This document shows, piece by piece, positions 32,947 to 42,169 of a stretch of DNA of 64,000 nucleotides. Position 1 is the first letter of the stretch. Each line of letters starts with the position of its first letter. The position numbers and the translations under genes were made by a program. The notes under the pieces are model-generated. The model was not told the DNA's origin. It saw nothing but the letters and a program-made list of their open reading frames with translations, and ran no database searches. This stretch comes from JACRLV01 sp045863555 (lineage in GTDB: Bacteria > Planctomycetota > Phycisphaerae > UBA1845 > Fen-1342): NCBI GenBank assembly GCA_045863555.1, contig BTUU01000002.1:310001-374000 (forward strand), given 5' to 3'.

Positions 32947-34250
32947 CGGCGGCCCTCCACAGGTTCCAGCACGGCTTCGCCCGCCGCTGCCTCGGGGACT
33001 CCCAGCGAACGATGGGCCCACGCTCGCGGAATGCGCATCCGCAGCTCGCGCGAGGCGACCGCGAGGGTCTGGGCGAGCGTTTTCGTGTCGATCGACTCGA
33101 CGAGTGAGCGGCGGAATTCCGGTACGACCGCGGCGGGCCCGAAGCGCGCCTCGACCATGGGGCGAAGGAGATCGCGCCGCAGCGTGGCCGCTTCGTCGCG
33201 CATGTCGTCGACGAGCAGGTCCTCGCGGACGCGGTCGTGGACCTCGGCGGCTGCCCGGGAGCCGCTGTTCTTGATGTCCGTCGTGAGGTGCTGCCCGAGC
33301 CAGAGGATCGTGACTTCGGTGTTGCAGTATTCCTGCAAGGCCTGGTAGGGCTTGTCGCTGCGGCTGCTTTCGAGGAGCCGCAGTTCGACGGCCTTGCTCA
33401 TCACGGCGGCGGCCTGCGTGCCGAGCGTTTCCATGACGCGGAGCAGGGCGCGGCGCTCGGCCTCGGGTGTGCCGGGCTCGAACTGGGCGACGCGTACGGG
33501 CATGCCCGCGATCTGCGAATACGCGAGCCAGTCCTTGAAGCTCGTGTTCTGCGCGAGGAAAAGCAGCACCGACGAGCGGAGCAGGCCGCCATCGAAGAGC
33601 CGGCCGAGCGCGGTGCGCGGTCGATGGACGATCCACTTGGCGGGTTGCTCGTCGAGGGCGACGCCGATGCTCGGGTCGGACTCGGTGAGGACGCGCAGGC
33701 GCCACGGTTCGTGGACGTCGGCGACGAGGCGCGACCAGGGGACGGGTTCGAGGGCCACGACGCGGCCGCGGTCCCAGACGATCTCGGCGACGGCGATGCC
33801 GAAGCCGATCGCGGAGGCGAGGTGGTCGAGGACGGCGTCGAGGTTTTCGAGGGTGTCGAGTGTCTCGCGACAGAAGGAGGAAACTTCGTCGGGCGGCTTC
33901 GCGGTTGACGTGAAACCGACGGCCGGTCCGCGACGTTGCGGTGCGGGCGCGATGTCCCATTCCAGGCCGGTGAGGGCGAGGCGTCGCGTGGCTTCGACGG
34001 CGGCGAGGCGGGGCCATTTCTGGAGCATGTCGCGGTAGAGTTCGAAGAGGGTCTCCGGTGCGCCGGCGTCGGCGCTCTGGAGCATGGCGAGGGCGCGGCT
34101 GGGCGTGAGGCCGACGCTGGAGTAGGCGCGGAGGGCGTCGTCGCGCCAGGGGAGGACGACGCGGTCGGCGGGGCCGCGGGGTCGGGCGGGGGCGAGGAGC
34201 GACCCGAGTCGGGCCAGGAAGTGCGTCAGGGGTTTCAGCGTTTCTCGCAT
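32943..34250 (-). CDS. Mu gp29-like (DUF935) portal protein
   Basis: This product of about 435 residues fits the DUF935 portal family. It has an N-terminal region with LTPSRALAMLQSADAGAPETLFELYRDM (shown here in outline), then the LEWDIAP, AIGFGIAVAEIVWDRG and PARFEPGTPEAERRALL-like blocks, and a C-terminal helical part with TEVTILWLGQHLTTDIKNSG. The start ATG 34250 (MRETLKPLTHF) is preferred to longer in-frame options, which read into non-coding DNA. It is the first gene of the module. No terminase gene precedes it: the next upstream gene, 230 bp away, points the other way. Confidence 0.85.
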   Translation of the reverse strand: MRETLKPLTHFLARLGSLLAPARPRGPADRVVLPWRDDALRAYSSVGLTPSRALAMLQSADAGAPETLFELYRDMLQKWPRLAAVEATRRLALTGLEWDIAPAPQRRGPAVGFTSTAKPPDEVSSFCRETLDTLENLDAVLDHLASAIGFGIAVAEIVWDRGRVVALEPVPWSRLVADVHEPWRLRVLTESDPSIGVALDEQPAKWIVHRPRTALGRLFDGGLLRSSVLLFLAQNTSFKDWLAYSQIAGMPVRVAQFEPGTPEAERRALLRVMETLGTQAAAVMSKAVELRLLESSRSDKPYQALQEYCNTEVTILWLGQHLTTDIKNSGSRAAAEVHDRVREDLLVDDMRDEAATLRRDLLRPMVEARFGPAAVVPEFRRSLVESIDTKTLAQTLAVASRELRMRIPRAWAHRSLGVPEAAAGEAVLEPVEGRR

Positions 34251-34479
34251 GGCCCGGTGCTCCAGTGGTGTTTTGTGCGGCCCGGGCGGTCGGTGCAGCG
34301 CCGGGCGTTCATCCTCCAGAACGATAACACGGAAAACTACGAATTCTAGGAATTTCCGGGCGGGGTACGGGCTCTGGCGGATTCTGGCGGCCATTGGCGG
34401 CGGCTGGCGAACGCGCCGCCGGCGGTTTCAGGATTGCCGGGAGGCTGCCCCGAGGCTGCTTCGAGGCCCCTGGCGTACG

Positions 34480-34971
34480 ATGATCCGGATGTCGGCGAAA
34501 TTGAGGCGATTGACGATCCTGCTCGCGCTGTACCCCGCGTGGCTCGCGATGATGGCGCTGCATGAAGGCGGGCACGTGCTGCACGCGGTCATTTCCGGCG
34601 GGCGGGTGGCGCGGGTGACGATTCCGCTGCTGGGTTTTTCATATACGGAGCTGTCATCGAACCCGTGGCCGGGATTCGTCGCGTGGGGCGGGCCGGTGTG
34701 GGGCTCGCTTGTGCCGCTCGGGGCTTGGCTGGTTGCGCGGCGGTTTTGGCGTCGGTGGGCGTCTGCGTTCCAGTCCTTCGCGGGGTTCTGCCTCATCGCC
34801 AACGGTGTGTACATCGCGGCCGCGACGCCTGAGGCGATCGGCGACGCGGAGACACTGCTGCGCACGGGGACGCCGGCGGGGGTGCTTTACGCGTTTGGCG
34901 CGGCGGTTGCGATCGCCGGGCTGTATCTCTGGCATGATCTCGGGCGGGCACGCCCGGAGCGGCGCGAATAG
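34480..34971 (+). CDS. small membrane protein with M50-type HEGGH motif
   Basis: The 163-residue product has about four hydrophobic segments. The first contains MALHEGGHVLHAVISGG, a zinc-metalloprotease HExxH motif of the M50 (site-2 protease) type. The second metal-binding motif of true M50 proteases (NPDG/LDG) is not evident, so it may be inactive or a simplified family member. Met codons at 34480 and 34489 are both possible starts. It is divergent from the phage module and 83 bp before the glycosyltransferase gene. Confidence 0.65.
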   Translation: MIRMSAKLRRLTILLALYPAWLAMMALHEGGHVLHAVISGGRVARVTIPLLGFSYTELSSNPWPGFVAWGGPVWGSLVPLGAWLVARRFWRRWASAFQSFAGFCLIANGVYIAAATPEAIGDAETLLRTGTPAGVLYAFGAAVAIAGLYLWHDLGRARPERRE

Positions 34972-35054
34972 CAACGCGCCGGGCGCCGCGAACGCCCATC
35001 CCGCCGCACAAAAAAGCCACGTGGACGGTAGGATGCGCCGGTCGCAGCCGCGGG

Positions 35055-36587
35055 ATGCCGCGACTCGGCGATGTCGCGAACGCCTCAGAATTCTTGATGG
35101 AGCCTGTGTTGGCCGCTCTGAACTTCGATCCTCGGATGCAACCGCGGCCGCTGCCGACAACGGGGCTCGCGATCCTCCTGACCGTCGCGATCATCGCCCG
35201 TCTGCTGCTCATCGGCGGCGCGTCGCTGGTCATCGAGAACGACTCGACCGAGTATCTCAAGGTCGCGAACGCCTGTTACACGTCCTGGACCGGCGGCAAG
35301 CCCGAGCCGTATACGCTTTCGCCCGTACGAATGGAGTCCTACGGCTGGCTCCTCGGCGCGGTGTTCATGCTTGTGGGACCGAGCAGTCTGGCCGTTCTCA
35401 TTACGAATCACGTGCTCGGTGCGATCACGTGCCTTCTCGTGGCGCGCATCGGCGCCACACTGGGCGCCCCGATCGCCGGAATTGTCGCCGCCATCGCCTG
35501 CGCCCTCGACCCCTTTCTGCTTTCGATCGGAAATTACGCCCTGAACGAGACGCTCGCGTTTTTTCTGATCACCTCGACGGCGTATGCCGCGCTTCGCATT
35601 CGGCACAATGTGTTCGCGGTGCTCATTGTGGGGGCGCTTCTCGGCGCAGCCTGTCTTGTTCGCCCGGCGGTCCAGGTCATGGCGCCCTTTCTCGTGCTCG
35701 CCGTCGCGCTGCGGCCGCGCATTCGCTGGACGCGCCGGCTTGGCTTGGTCGGGCTGTCGCTTTTGCCGTTCCTGGCGGTCGTCGCCACCACGCTCAAGCA
35801 GAACTACGATCGCGGCGTTTACGGCCTCACGCCGGGCGCCAAGACGTTTCTCTGGGTCGGCGTCGCATCGCGCGGTCTTCTTGATCCGGCGTATGTGCCG
35901 CCTCGCGACCTGGCAGCAACGCTTCCGCGGGACCCGGTCAATCCGCTCGATCGACCCGCGAACTACATGAATTACGCGATCGTCAGCAAGGGTCTTCTCG
36001 AACGTGAGGCCGATTTTGGTGCCTGGGCGCAGGCCGGGATTCGCGCACATCCCCGAGAGTACCTCGAGCGTGTGGGGCATGCGGTGCTGTGGCAGCTCAA
36101 CTGGTTTCCGGAAAACGCACGCCCGGACCGGATCGGCGAAGTCAATCGGTATGTTCGCCGGCTCGGTACGCCCGGGTCCGTCCAATTCGAGGCCGGGCTT
36201 GAATACCCGGGAATGGAACAGATCTACAGTACCGGGTCGGGCGGCTGGGTCCGGCAGGCTGCGGTCTGGTTCGACGGGCTGCGACTCCCGGGTACGCCGC
36301 AGATCGGCATCTTCGCCGTTGCCGTGGTAGCGATGATCGTGGCCGTCGCGCGGCGGTCATGGCCGACGGCGATGATCGTCCTGGCGAGCGTCGCGTTCCT
36401 GCTCGTTCACGCCGCGATGATCGTCCCCTGGAACCGATACACGTTGCCCATGTACCCCCTCTGGTACGCGGGCATCGCGATGCTCGTTGCGCAGATCGTG
36501 GCGATGACGCGCCGCGGGACGCCCCGGCCGGCTGCACCGCCCTCGGCGGCCGGCGTGGCGACGCAGACGCCCGATATGCGAACATGA
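35055..36587 (+). CDS. polytopic membrane glycosyltransferase (GT39/ArnT-like)
   Basis: This protein of about 510 residues has 10-12 hydrophobic segments. The first loop after helix 1 has the acidic motif ENDSTEYLKVANA, in the place of the catalytic Asp/Glu of lipid-linked sugar transferases of the PMT/ArnT type, and the C-terminal end has further helices. It probably moves a sugar from a polyprenyl carrier to a protein or glycan outside the membrane. The start is uncertain (Met at 35055, 35097 or 35136). The stop overlaps the FAD oxidoreductase start (ATGA), so the two genes form a unit. Confidence 0.75.
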   Translation: MPRLGDVANASEFLMEPVLAALNFDPRMQPRPLPTTGLAILLTVAIIARLLLIGGASLVIENDSTEYLKVANACYTSWTGGKPEPYTLSPVRMESYGWLLGAVFMLVGPSSLAVLITNHVLGAITCLLVARIGATLGAPIAGIVAAIACALDPFLLSIGNYALNETLAFFLITSTAYAALRIRHNVFAVLIVGALLGAACLVRPAVQVMAPFLVLAVALRPRIRWTRRLGLVGLSLLPFLAVVATTLKQNYDRGVYGLTPGAKTFLWVGVASRGLLDPAYVPPRDLAATLPRDPVNPLDRPANYMNYAIVSKGLLEREADFGAWAQAGIRAHPREYLERVGHAVLWQLNWFPENARPDRIGEVNRYVRRLGTPGSVQFEAGLEYPGMEQIYSTGSGGWVRQAAVWFDGLRLPGTPQIGIFAVAVVAMIVAVARRSWPTAMIVLASVAFLLVHAAMIVPWNRYTLPMYPLWYAGIAMLVAQIVAMTRRGTPRPAAPPSAAGVATQTPDMRT

Positions 36588-37699
36588 GCACGAACGACTA
36601 TGACATCCTGATCATCGGCGGCGGCTTCTACGGCTGCTCGCTGGCGGTGCTCTTCGCGGAGACGGGGTCGCGCGTCGCGCTGGTCGAGCGCGAGCCGGAG
36701 CTGCTCACACGGGCGTCGTACAAGAACCAGGCCCGCGTCCATCAGGGTTACCACTACCCGCGCAGCTTTCTCACCGGCCTGCGCTCGGCGATGAATTTCG
36801 GCCGGTTCGTCGGCGACTTTCTGGACGCGATCGACCAGGAATGGGAGCACCTCTACGCCATCGCCCGCGTGCAGTCGCGGACCAGCGCGTTCCAATTCCG
36901 TAAGTTCTGCGAGCGGATCGGTGCACCCCTGCAACCGGCCGAGCCGGCGGTTCGGAAGCTGTTCAACAGCGAACTGGTCGAGGAGGTCTTCGTCGTCCGC
37001 GAGTACGCCTTCGACGCCGTCGCGCTGCGGCGGGGCTGCCAGGCCGGGCTGGAGCGCGGGGGTGTCGACGCGCGGCTCGGTACGACGGTCACGCGCGTCG
37101 AGGCGACGGCTACCGGGTTGCGCTGCCACCTCTCCGACGGCTCGGCGATCGACTCGCGCGAGGTCTACAACTGCACGTATTCGGGGATCAATACGGTTCT
37201 GAAGAACTCGGGGCTGCCGCTGCTGGGCTTCAAGCACGAGATCACGGAGCTGGCGCTGGTCGAGATGCCGACGGCGCTCAAAGCGGTCGGCGTCACGGTG
37301 ATGGATGGCCCGTTCTTCTCGACGATGCCCTTCCCGGCCCGGCGGCTGCACTCGCTCAGCCACGTTCGTTACACGCCGCACCGCTGGTGGCGCGACCTCG
37401 AGGGCCATCGCGACGGGTATGAGGAACTGGCAGCCCGTCCGCCCCGGTCGAATTTCGAGTACATGCTCGCCGACGCCCGGCGGTATCTGCCCGCGCTCGG
37501 CGACGCTCGCTACGTCGACTCCCTCTTCGAAGTGAAGACCGTCCTCATGAGCAACGAGGTCGACGACGGCCGGCCGATCCTCTGGCGGCCGAACTACGGC
37601 CTGACGGGCCTGCACGTCCTGATGGGCGGGAAGATCGACAACGTCTACGACATCCTGCGATCGATCGGCGAAATGAAGGCGTTTCCTATCCCCCTGTGA
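36584..37699 (+). CDS. FAD-dependent oxidoreductase (DAO-type)
   Basis: The 371-residue product has an N-terminal Rossmann dinucleotide motif, ILIIGGGFYGCSLAVLFAE (GxGxxG variant), then the NQARVHQGYHYPRS segment and a DAO-like substrate domain. Proteins of this kind occur in surface-polysaccharide gene clusters, but the substrate is unknown. It is translationally coupled to the membrane glycosyltransferase. Its 3' end overlaps the end of the convergent ABC permease gene by 14 bp. Confidence 0.8.
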   Translation: MSTNDYDILIIGGGFYGCSLAVLFAETGSRVALVEREPELLTRASYKNQARVHQGYHYPRSFLTGLRSAMNFGRFVGDFLDAIDQEWEHLYAIARVQSRTSAFQFRKFCERIGAPLQPAEPAVRKLFNSELVEEVFVVREYAFDAVALRRGCQAGLERGGVDARLGTTVTRVEATATGLRCHLSDGSAIDSREVYNCTYSGINTVLKNSGLPLLGFKHEITELALVEMPTALKAVGVTVMDGPFFSTMPFPARRLHSLSHVRYTPHRWWRDLEGHRDGYEELAARPPRSNFEYMLADARRYLPALGDARYVDSLFEVKTVLMSNEVDDGRPILWRPNYGLTGLHVLMGGKIDNVYDILRSIGEMKAFPIPL

Positions 37700-38801
37700 C
37701 GTCCGATCGTCGCTGACGCACGCGATCGAGCACGACCGCGGCGACGATGATCGCGCCGGTGACGACTTCCTGCACCCAGTTGTCGAGCCCGAGCTTCGTG
37801 CAGCCGTTGTCGACGACCGTCATCAGAAGCGCGCCGACCAGCGTCCCCAGCACGCCGCCCTCGCCGCCCGAAAGGCTCGCGCCGCCGATCACCACGGCCG
37901 CGATGATCTTCAGCTCGTAGCCGTCGGCCGTGGTGGGGTCGCCCATCGACAGATAGGAGAATTGCAGACACGCGGCAAGCCCCGCACAGCCGACGCCGAG
38001 TGTGTAGACCATCAGCTTCGTGCGCTCCACCGCGACGCCGCAGAGCCGCGCGGTCAGTTCGTTCGACCCGATGGCGTAGATGTGCCGGCCGAGCCGCGTG
38101 TAGCGCAGCAGCCCGCCCGCAAGCAGGGCCAGCCCGAGCATGATCCACGCCCCCGGGGGCAGCCAGGCGGCCGCGCCCTCGCCGCCGAGGTTCATCAGTT
38201 CGTTGATCCAGGTCGGTTTTTCCGGATAGACGGGCTGGTTGTCGGCGAGTCCCTTGGCCGCGCCGCGGAGCGCGCCCCACATGCCGAGCGTGACGATGAA
38301 CGGCGGGAGTGCGACGCGCCGGAGGAGGAACTCGCCCGCAACGCCGACGGCGGCGAGCGCGCCGATGCCCGCGGCGACGGCGGCGATGGGGCCGTAACGC
38401 GGCTGGAGCCAGATCGTCAGTGCGATGGCCGCGGCGATCGCGGCGACGCGGCCGACGTGGCCGATGACCATCGCGCCGATCGCGCCGCCGCAAAGCAGCC
38501 CTGCGCCGACGCCGCCGAGCACGGCGATCAGCGGCGACTCGGCTTCGCGGAGGACCAGCGCGACGACAACGGTGCCGAGGGCGATCGTCGCGCCGACGGA
38601 CAGGTCGATGCCGCCAACGATGATGATGAGCGTCGCACCGATCGCGGCCGTGCCGACGACGGCGGTCTGCGCAAGCATGAGCCGCTGGTTGTCCCAGCGC
38701 GTGAAATCTCCGCCGACGAGGCCTGCAAAGAGCAGCCAGACGGCGACGAGGCCGAGCAGCGGTCCGAGCCGGCCCAGCAGCGACAGGGGGCGCGCCGTCA
38801 T
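37686..38801 (-). CDS. sugar ABC transporter permease (RbsC-like)
   Basis: This permease of about 371 residues is of the ribose/xylose type (BPD_transp_2) with about nine or ten hydrophobic segments, the IIIVGGIDLSVGATIALGTVV block and the C-terminal AVVIGGASLSGGEGGVLGTLVGALLM block that binds the ATPase. The start ATG overlaps the ATPase stop (ATGA). It is the last gene of the binding protein-ATPase-permease operon, and its stop overlaps the convergent oxidoreductase gene by 14 bp. Confidence 0.92.
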   Translation of the reverse strand: MTARPLSLLGRLGPLLGLVAVWLLFAGLVGGDFTRWDNQRLMLAQTAVVGTAAIGATLIIIVGGIDLSVGATIALGTVVVALVLREAESPLIAVLGGVGAGLLCGGAIGAMVIGHVGRVAAIAAAIALTIWLQPRYGPIAAVAAGIGALAAVGVAGEFLLRRVALPPFIVTLGMWGALRGAAKGLADNQPVYPEKPTWINELMNLGGEGAAAWLPPGAWIMLGLALLAGGLLRYTRLGRHIYAIGSNELTARLCGVAVERTKLMVYTLGVGCAGLAACLQFSYLSMGDPTTADGYELKIIAAVVIGGASLSGGEGGVLGTLVGALLMTVVDNGCTKLGLDNWVQEVVTGAIIVAAVVLDRVRQRRSDVTGG

Positions 38802-40330
38802 GCGACCGCCTCCCCGGCGGCCGCGCCCGTCGCTTCCTGCATGATCCGGTGTTCGTCGAGTTCGCTCGTGGGCCGGGCCGGGCCGAGGCGGCCGCGGCTC
38901 ATGACGGCGATGCGGTCGCAGATGCCGAGCAGCTCGGGAAGGTAGCTGCTGACGACGAGGACGGCGCGCGGGCGAAGAGCCAGAGCGGCTACTGGCTGCG
39001 CATTTCTCGGGGCGACGAGTTCGTCGATGAGGCGGTAGATCTCGGCCTTGGAGCCCACGTCGATGCCGCGCGTCGGCTCGTCGAGCAGCAGCACGTCGCA
39101 ATCCGCGTGCAGCAGGCGGGCGAGGGCGACTTTCTGCTGGTTTCCGCCGGAGAGCGACCCCGCGCGCTGTATCGGCGAGACGCACTTGATCGGGAAGCGC
39201 TCGATCCACGGCCGCGCGGCCCGGGCCTGGCCGCTGCGCGTGACGAGGCCGAGCGGGCCGAGGTTTTCGAGACGGGGGAGCGTGAGGTTGTCGGCGATGC
39301 TCAGGTTCAGCGCGAGGCCTTCGGTTTTGCGGTCCTCGCTAGCCAGTCCGACGCCCTGGGCCCACCGATCGGCCGGCGATGCGGGGCCGACATACGCCCC
39401 GACCTTCACCTTGCCGCCGCGCACGCCCGCCAGGCCGAAGATCGTCCGGAGCAGCTCGCTGCGCCCCGCGCCGATCAGGCCGGCGATTCCGACGACCTCG
39501 CCGCGGCGCAGGCTGAGCGTCGCGTCGTGCGGCAGGGGCACGCCCGCGAGCGATGTCAGTTCCAGGACGACCTCGCCGGGCGTGCGCGGAGAGCGGGGGT
39601 AGAGCTCCGCCACGGTCCGCCCGACCATCATCGACACGATCGTGCCCGTCGGCGTGTCCGCGGTGATGCCGCCGCCGACCGAGCGGCCGTCCCGCAGCAC
39701 CGTGAAGCGGTCGCTGATCTCGCGGACCTCTTCGAGGAAGTGCGAGATGTAGAGGATGCTGTGGCCATCCGCTCTCAGCCGTCGGACCAGCTCAAAAAGC
39801 CGCTGCACGTCGGCCTGGGCGAGGCTGCTGGTCGGCTCATCCAGGACGAGCACGCGGCAGCCGATCGCGACGGAGCGGGCGATCTCGACGAGCTGCTGTT
39901 TCGCGATCGGGAGGCGGCCGACCGCGGCATCGACCGGGATGTCCGCCGCGCCGAGCTGCCGCAGCGCATCCGCCACTCGCTGACGCATCGCGCGCCAGTC
40001 GAGCAGCGGGCCGATACGCGGCTCGACGCCAAGGAGAATGTTCTCGGCCACGCTCAAATGCGGGGCGAGGGAGAGTTCCTGGTAGATCATGGCGACGCCG
40101 GCGCGGCGGCCGTCGGCGGGGTTGCGCGGGCGATAGGGGCTGCCGTCGAGAAGCATCTCGCCGCTGTCGGGGTGCTCGGCTCCGGCGAGGATTTTCATGA
40201 GCGTGCTCTTGCCCGCGCCGTTTTCTCCCACGAGCGCGTGGACCTGCCCCGCCGGGACGTCGAGGTCGACGCCCGCAAGCGCGGTAGTCGCGCCGAACCG
40301 CCTGGAGATGCCGCGCATGCTCAGCCGCAT
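38798..40330 (-). CDS. sugar ABC transporter ATP-binding protein (RbsA-like, two ABC domains)
   Basis: The 510-residue protein has two ABC domains. The first has Walker A GENGAGKST (near 37-45), a signature region and LVLDEPTSSL. The second is degenerate at Walker A (GLIGAGRSE), as is typical of the RbsA/XylG/MglA type, but keeps the signature LSGGNQQKVALARLL and LLLDEPTRGIDVG. It energises import of a monosaccharide with the adjacent permease and binding protein. It starts 3 bp after the binding protein stop and overlaps the permease start. Confidence 0.94.
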   Translation of the reverse strand: MRLSMRGISRRFGATTALAGVDLDVPAGQVHALVGENGAGKSTLMKILAGAEHPDSGEMLLDGSPYRPRNPADGRRAGVAMIYQELSLAPHLSVAENILLGVEPRIGPLLDWRAMRQRVADALRQLGAADIPVDAAVGRLPIAKQQLVEIARSVAIGCRVLVLDEPTSSLAQADVQRLFELVRRLRADGHSILYISHFLEEVREISDRFTVLRDGRSVGGGITADTPTGTIVSMMVGRTVAELYPRSPRTPGEVVLELTSLAGVPLPHDATLSLRRGEVVGIAGLIGAGRSELLRTIFGLAGVRGGKVKVGAYVGPASPADRWAQGVGLASEDRKTEGLALNLSIADNLTLPRLENLGPLGLVTRSGQARAARPWIERFPIKCVSPIQRAGSLSGGNQQKVALARLLHADCDVLLLDEPTRGIDVGSKAEIYRLIDELVAPRNAQPVAALALRPRAVLVVSSYLPELLGICDRIAVMSRGRLGPARPTSELDEHRIMQEATGAAAGEAVA

Positions 40331-40333
40331 CGG

Positions 40334-41290
40334 CTATTCCAGCAGGGCCTTGATCTCGGGTGTGTCGAGGTTCGCCTTGGTGACGAGCGCGCAGCCGGTA
40401 TCGATATTCGGCTCCGTCTTCTCGCCCTGAAGCGTCTGCACCAGCGTCTTGACGGCGAGGTAGCCCATCCGTTTCGGGTTCTGGACGACGAGCGCGTCGA
40501 TCTCGCCCTTCTTGAGTGCCTCGATTAGCGGCGGCGACGCGTCGAAGCCGACGAACTTCACCTTGCCCGCAAGGCCGGTCTGCTGGAGGGCGAGCAGCAT
40601 GCCAAGGGTCGACGACTCGTTCGGGCAGAAGATGCCGTCGGCCTTGCGGATGTCGTCGATCATGTTCAGGGCCTGCGTCTTGGCCTCGCCGGCGGTCGCG
40701 CCGGCGTAGCGGTTGTCGCTGACGATTGAGATCTCGCCGGCCTTCTTGAGGGCGTCGAGTGCGCCGCTCTCGCGGTCGTCTGTGCTGGCCGAGCCGACCT
40801 GGTAGCGGAGGACGACGACCTTGCCCTTCTTGTTGAGCAGGCGGGCGAGTTCCTCCCCGCCCAGAGTGCCGCCGGTCTTGTTGTTCGTGGCGACGAGGCT
40901 GACGAAGTCCTTGCCAGGCTGCCCTTCAAGAGCCGAGTCGAAGATGACGACGGGGATTTTCTTGTCCGTGGCCGCCTTCACCGGTGCGACGAGGGCCTTG
41001 AGGTCGAGCGGGGCGAGGACGATACCGTCGACGCCCTGGGAGACGAACTGCTGGACGACCTGGATCTGGCCGGCGCGGTCGTTTTCCTTGAGTGGACCTT
41101 TCCAGAGGATCTCCGCGCCGAACTCCTCGCCGGCCTGCTTGGCGCCGGCCTCGACGGACTTCCAGAAGACGTGCGTCGTGCCTTTGGGGATGACGGCGAT
41201 CTTCGGTTTGGATTTGCTGGCTTCCTGGCCACTGGCCCCGGGGACGATGAGGCTGACAGCGAGCAGGACGATCGAGACGAATCGGAGCAT
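40334..41290 (-). CDS. periplasmic sugar-binding protein of ribose type
   Basis: This exported binding protein of about 318 residues belongs to the Peripla_BP_4 family. A signal peptide (LRFVSIVLLAVSLIVPGASG) is followed by the family opening KIAVIPKGTTHVFWKSVEAGAKQA, a QVVQQFVSQGVDGIVLAPLD block, and the hinge region SGALDALKKAG with an AGATAGEAK segment. It captures the sugar for the two following transporter genes. A GAGGAGG site precedes the ATG, and longer in-frame starts are not needed. The ligand is not shown by sequence. Rhamnose is possible, given the rhaI/rhaB genes 4 kb away. Confidence 0.92.
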   Translation of the reverse strand: MLRFVSIVLLAVSLIVPGASGQEASKSKPKIAVIPKGTTHVFWKSVEAGAKQAGEEFGAEILWKGPLKENDRAGQIQVVQQFVSQGVDGIVLAPLDLKALVAPVKAATDKKIPVVIFDSALEGQPGKDFVSLVATNNKTGGTLGGEELARLLNKKGKVVVLRYQVGSASTDDRESGALDALKKAGEISIVSDNRYAGATAGEAKTQALNMIDDIRKADGIFCPNESSTLGMLLALQQTGLAGKVKFVGFDASPPLIEALKKGEIDALVVQNPKRMGYLAVKTLVQTLQGEKTEPNIDTGCALVTKANLDTPEIKALLE

Positions 41291-41431
41291 GGCGGACGCC
41301 TCCTCAGGATGCGCTGACGAAAGTGGAAGTGCGCAGGATACGCGAAGGCCGCGGGCGGCGCAAGCACACACGCCCCTGGTTTCGCGCACTCGACACCGGC
41401 GGCCAGTCACCGCTACGCTCTCGCTCATCGA

Positions 41432-42169
41432 TTGCACTTCCGGGGACGATCGGTGCGCGTGTCGCTCTTCATTCCGTGCTTCGTCGATCAGCTCTACCCG
41501 CACATCGGCATTCGATTGGTCGAATTGCTCGAATCGCTCGGCCATTCGGTCGACTATCCCACGGGACAGACCTGCTGCGGCCAGCCGGCTTTCAACGCCG
41601 GGTATCACGACGAAGCTCGGAGCGTCGCCGCGAAGGTCGTCGACGTGTTTCGCGACGCGGAGGTCGTCGTCACGCCGTCAGGGTCGTGCGCCGCGATGGT
41701 CAAGGTGTTCTTCAAAGAGCTGTTCGAAGGCACGGCCAGGGCTTCGGCAGCTGCCGCACTCGCCGAGCGGACATGGGAAGCGGCGTCGTTTCTCGTGGAC
41801 AACCTCGGTGTCACGGACGTTGGGGCCCGCTTTCCGCACCGCGTCACCTACCACGACGGCTGCCACGGCCTGCGCGAGCTGGGTATCCGCTCCGCCCCGC
41901 GCGTCCTGCTCAGCCACGTGCGTGACCTCGAACTCGTCGAAATGAGCGAGCGCGACACCTGCTGCGGCTTCGGCGGGACGTTTTCGGTGAAATTCCCGCA
42001 GATTTCGACATCCATGGCGGAAATCAAGTGCGGCTCGATCGAGGAGACCGGCGCGAACATCGTCGTCTCGGGCGATCCGAGCTGCATGATGCAGTTGCAG
42101 GGCCACTTCGACCGGCAGGGGAGGCCGATCCGCTGCATGCACCTGCTGGAGGTGCTCGCACAGCGATGA
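41432..42169 (+). CDS. lutA: (Fe-S)-binding lactate utilisation protein LutA
   Basis: LutA is part of the LutABC complex that oxidises L-lactate to pyruvate. The 245-residue product has two CCG domains, with TCCGQPAFNAGY near 44 and TCCGFGGTFSVKFPQIS near 181, which bind iron-sulfur clusters or partners. A GTG seven codons in (41453) is also possible as start and gives the usual short N-terminus (VRVSLFIPCF). Its stop overlaps lutB by ATGA. It is divergent from the sugar ABC operon, with about 140 bp between them. Confidence 0.92.
   Translation: MHFRGRSVRVSLFIPCFVDQLYPHIGIRLVELLESLGHSVDYPTGQTCCGQPAFNAGYHDEARSVAAKVVDVFRDAEVVVTPSGSCAAMVKVFFKELFEGTARASAAAALAERTWEAASFLVDNLGVTDVGARFPHRVTYHDGCHGLRELGIRSAPRVLLSHVRDLELVEMSERDTCCGFGGTFSVKFPQISTSMAEIKCGSIEETGANIVVSGDPSCMMQLQGHFDRQGRPIRCMHLLEVLAQR

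Larger units (their letters stand above)
27229..34250 (-). mobile_element. Mu-like prophage head module (partial or domesticated)
   Basis: On the minus strand, from 34250 down, lie a gp29-like portal, a GNAT acetyltransferase, an I-type protease/scaffold, a DUF2190-like decoration protein, gpT major capsid, a gp36/DUF1320 connector, a small hypothetical, a lipoprotein, a holin-like protein and a 63-residue hypothetical. Order and content match the Mu head region. Missing are transposase A/B, terminases, gp30, all tail genes and a lysin. The reading frames of all the head genes are intact. Minisatellite-like repeats sit in three of the gaps. I see no attachment site duplication or target repeat at the ends, so the borders are those of the genes only. 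Confidence 0.8.

Noticed and set aside
27229..34250. complete active prophage
   Set aside because: No transposase or integrase, terminase, tail or lysin genes and no end repeats are seen in the window.
34709..35884. 391-codon plus-strand frame across two genes
   Set aside because: It overlaps the M50-like gene and the membrane glycosyltransferase in another frame and is Arg-rich without membrane segments.
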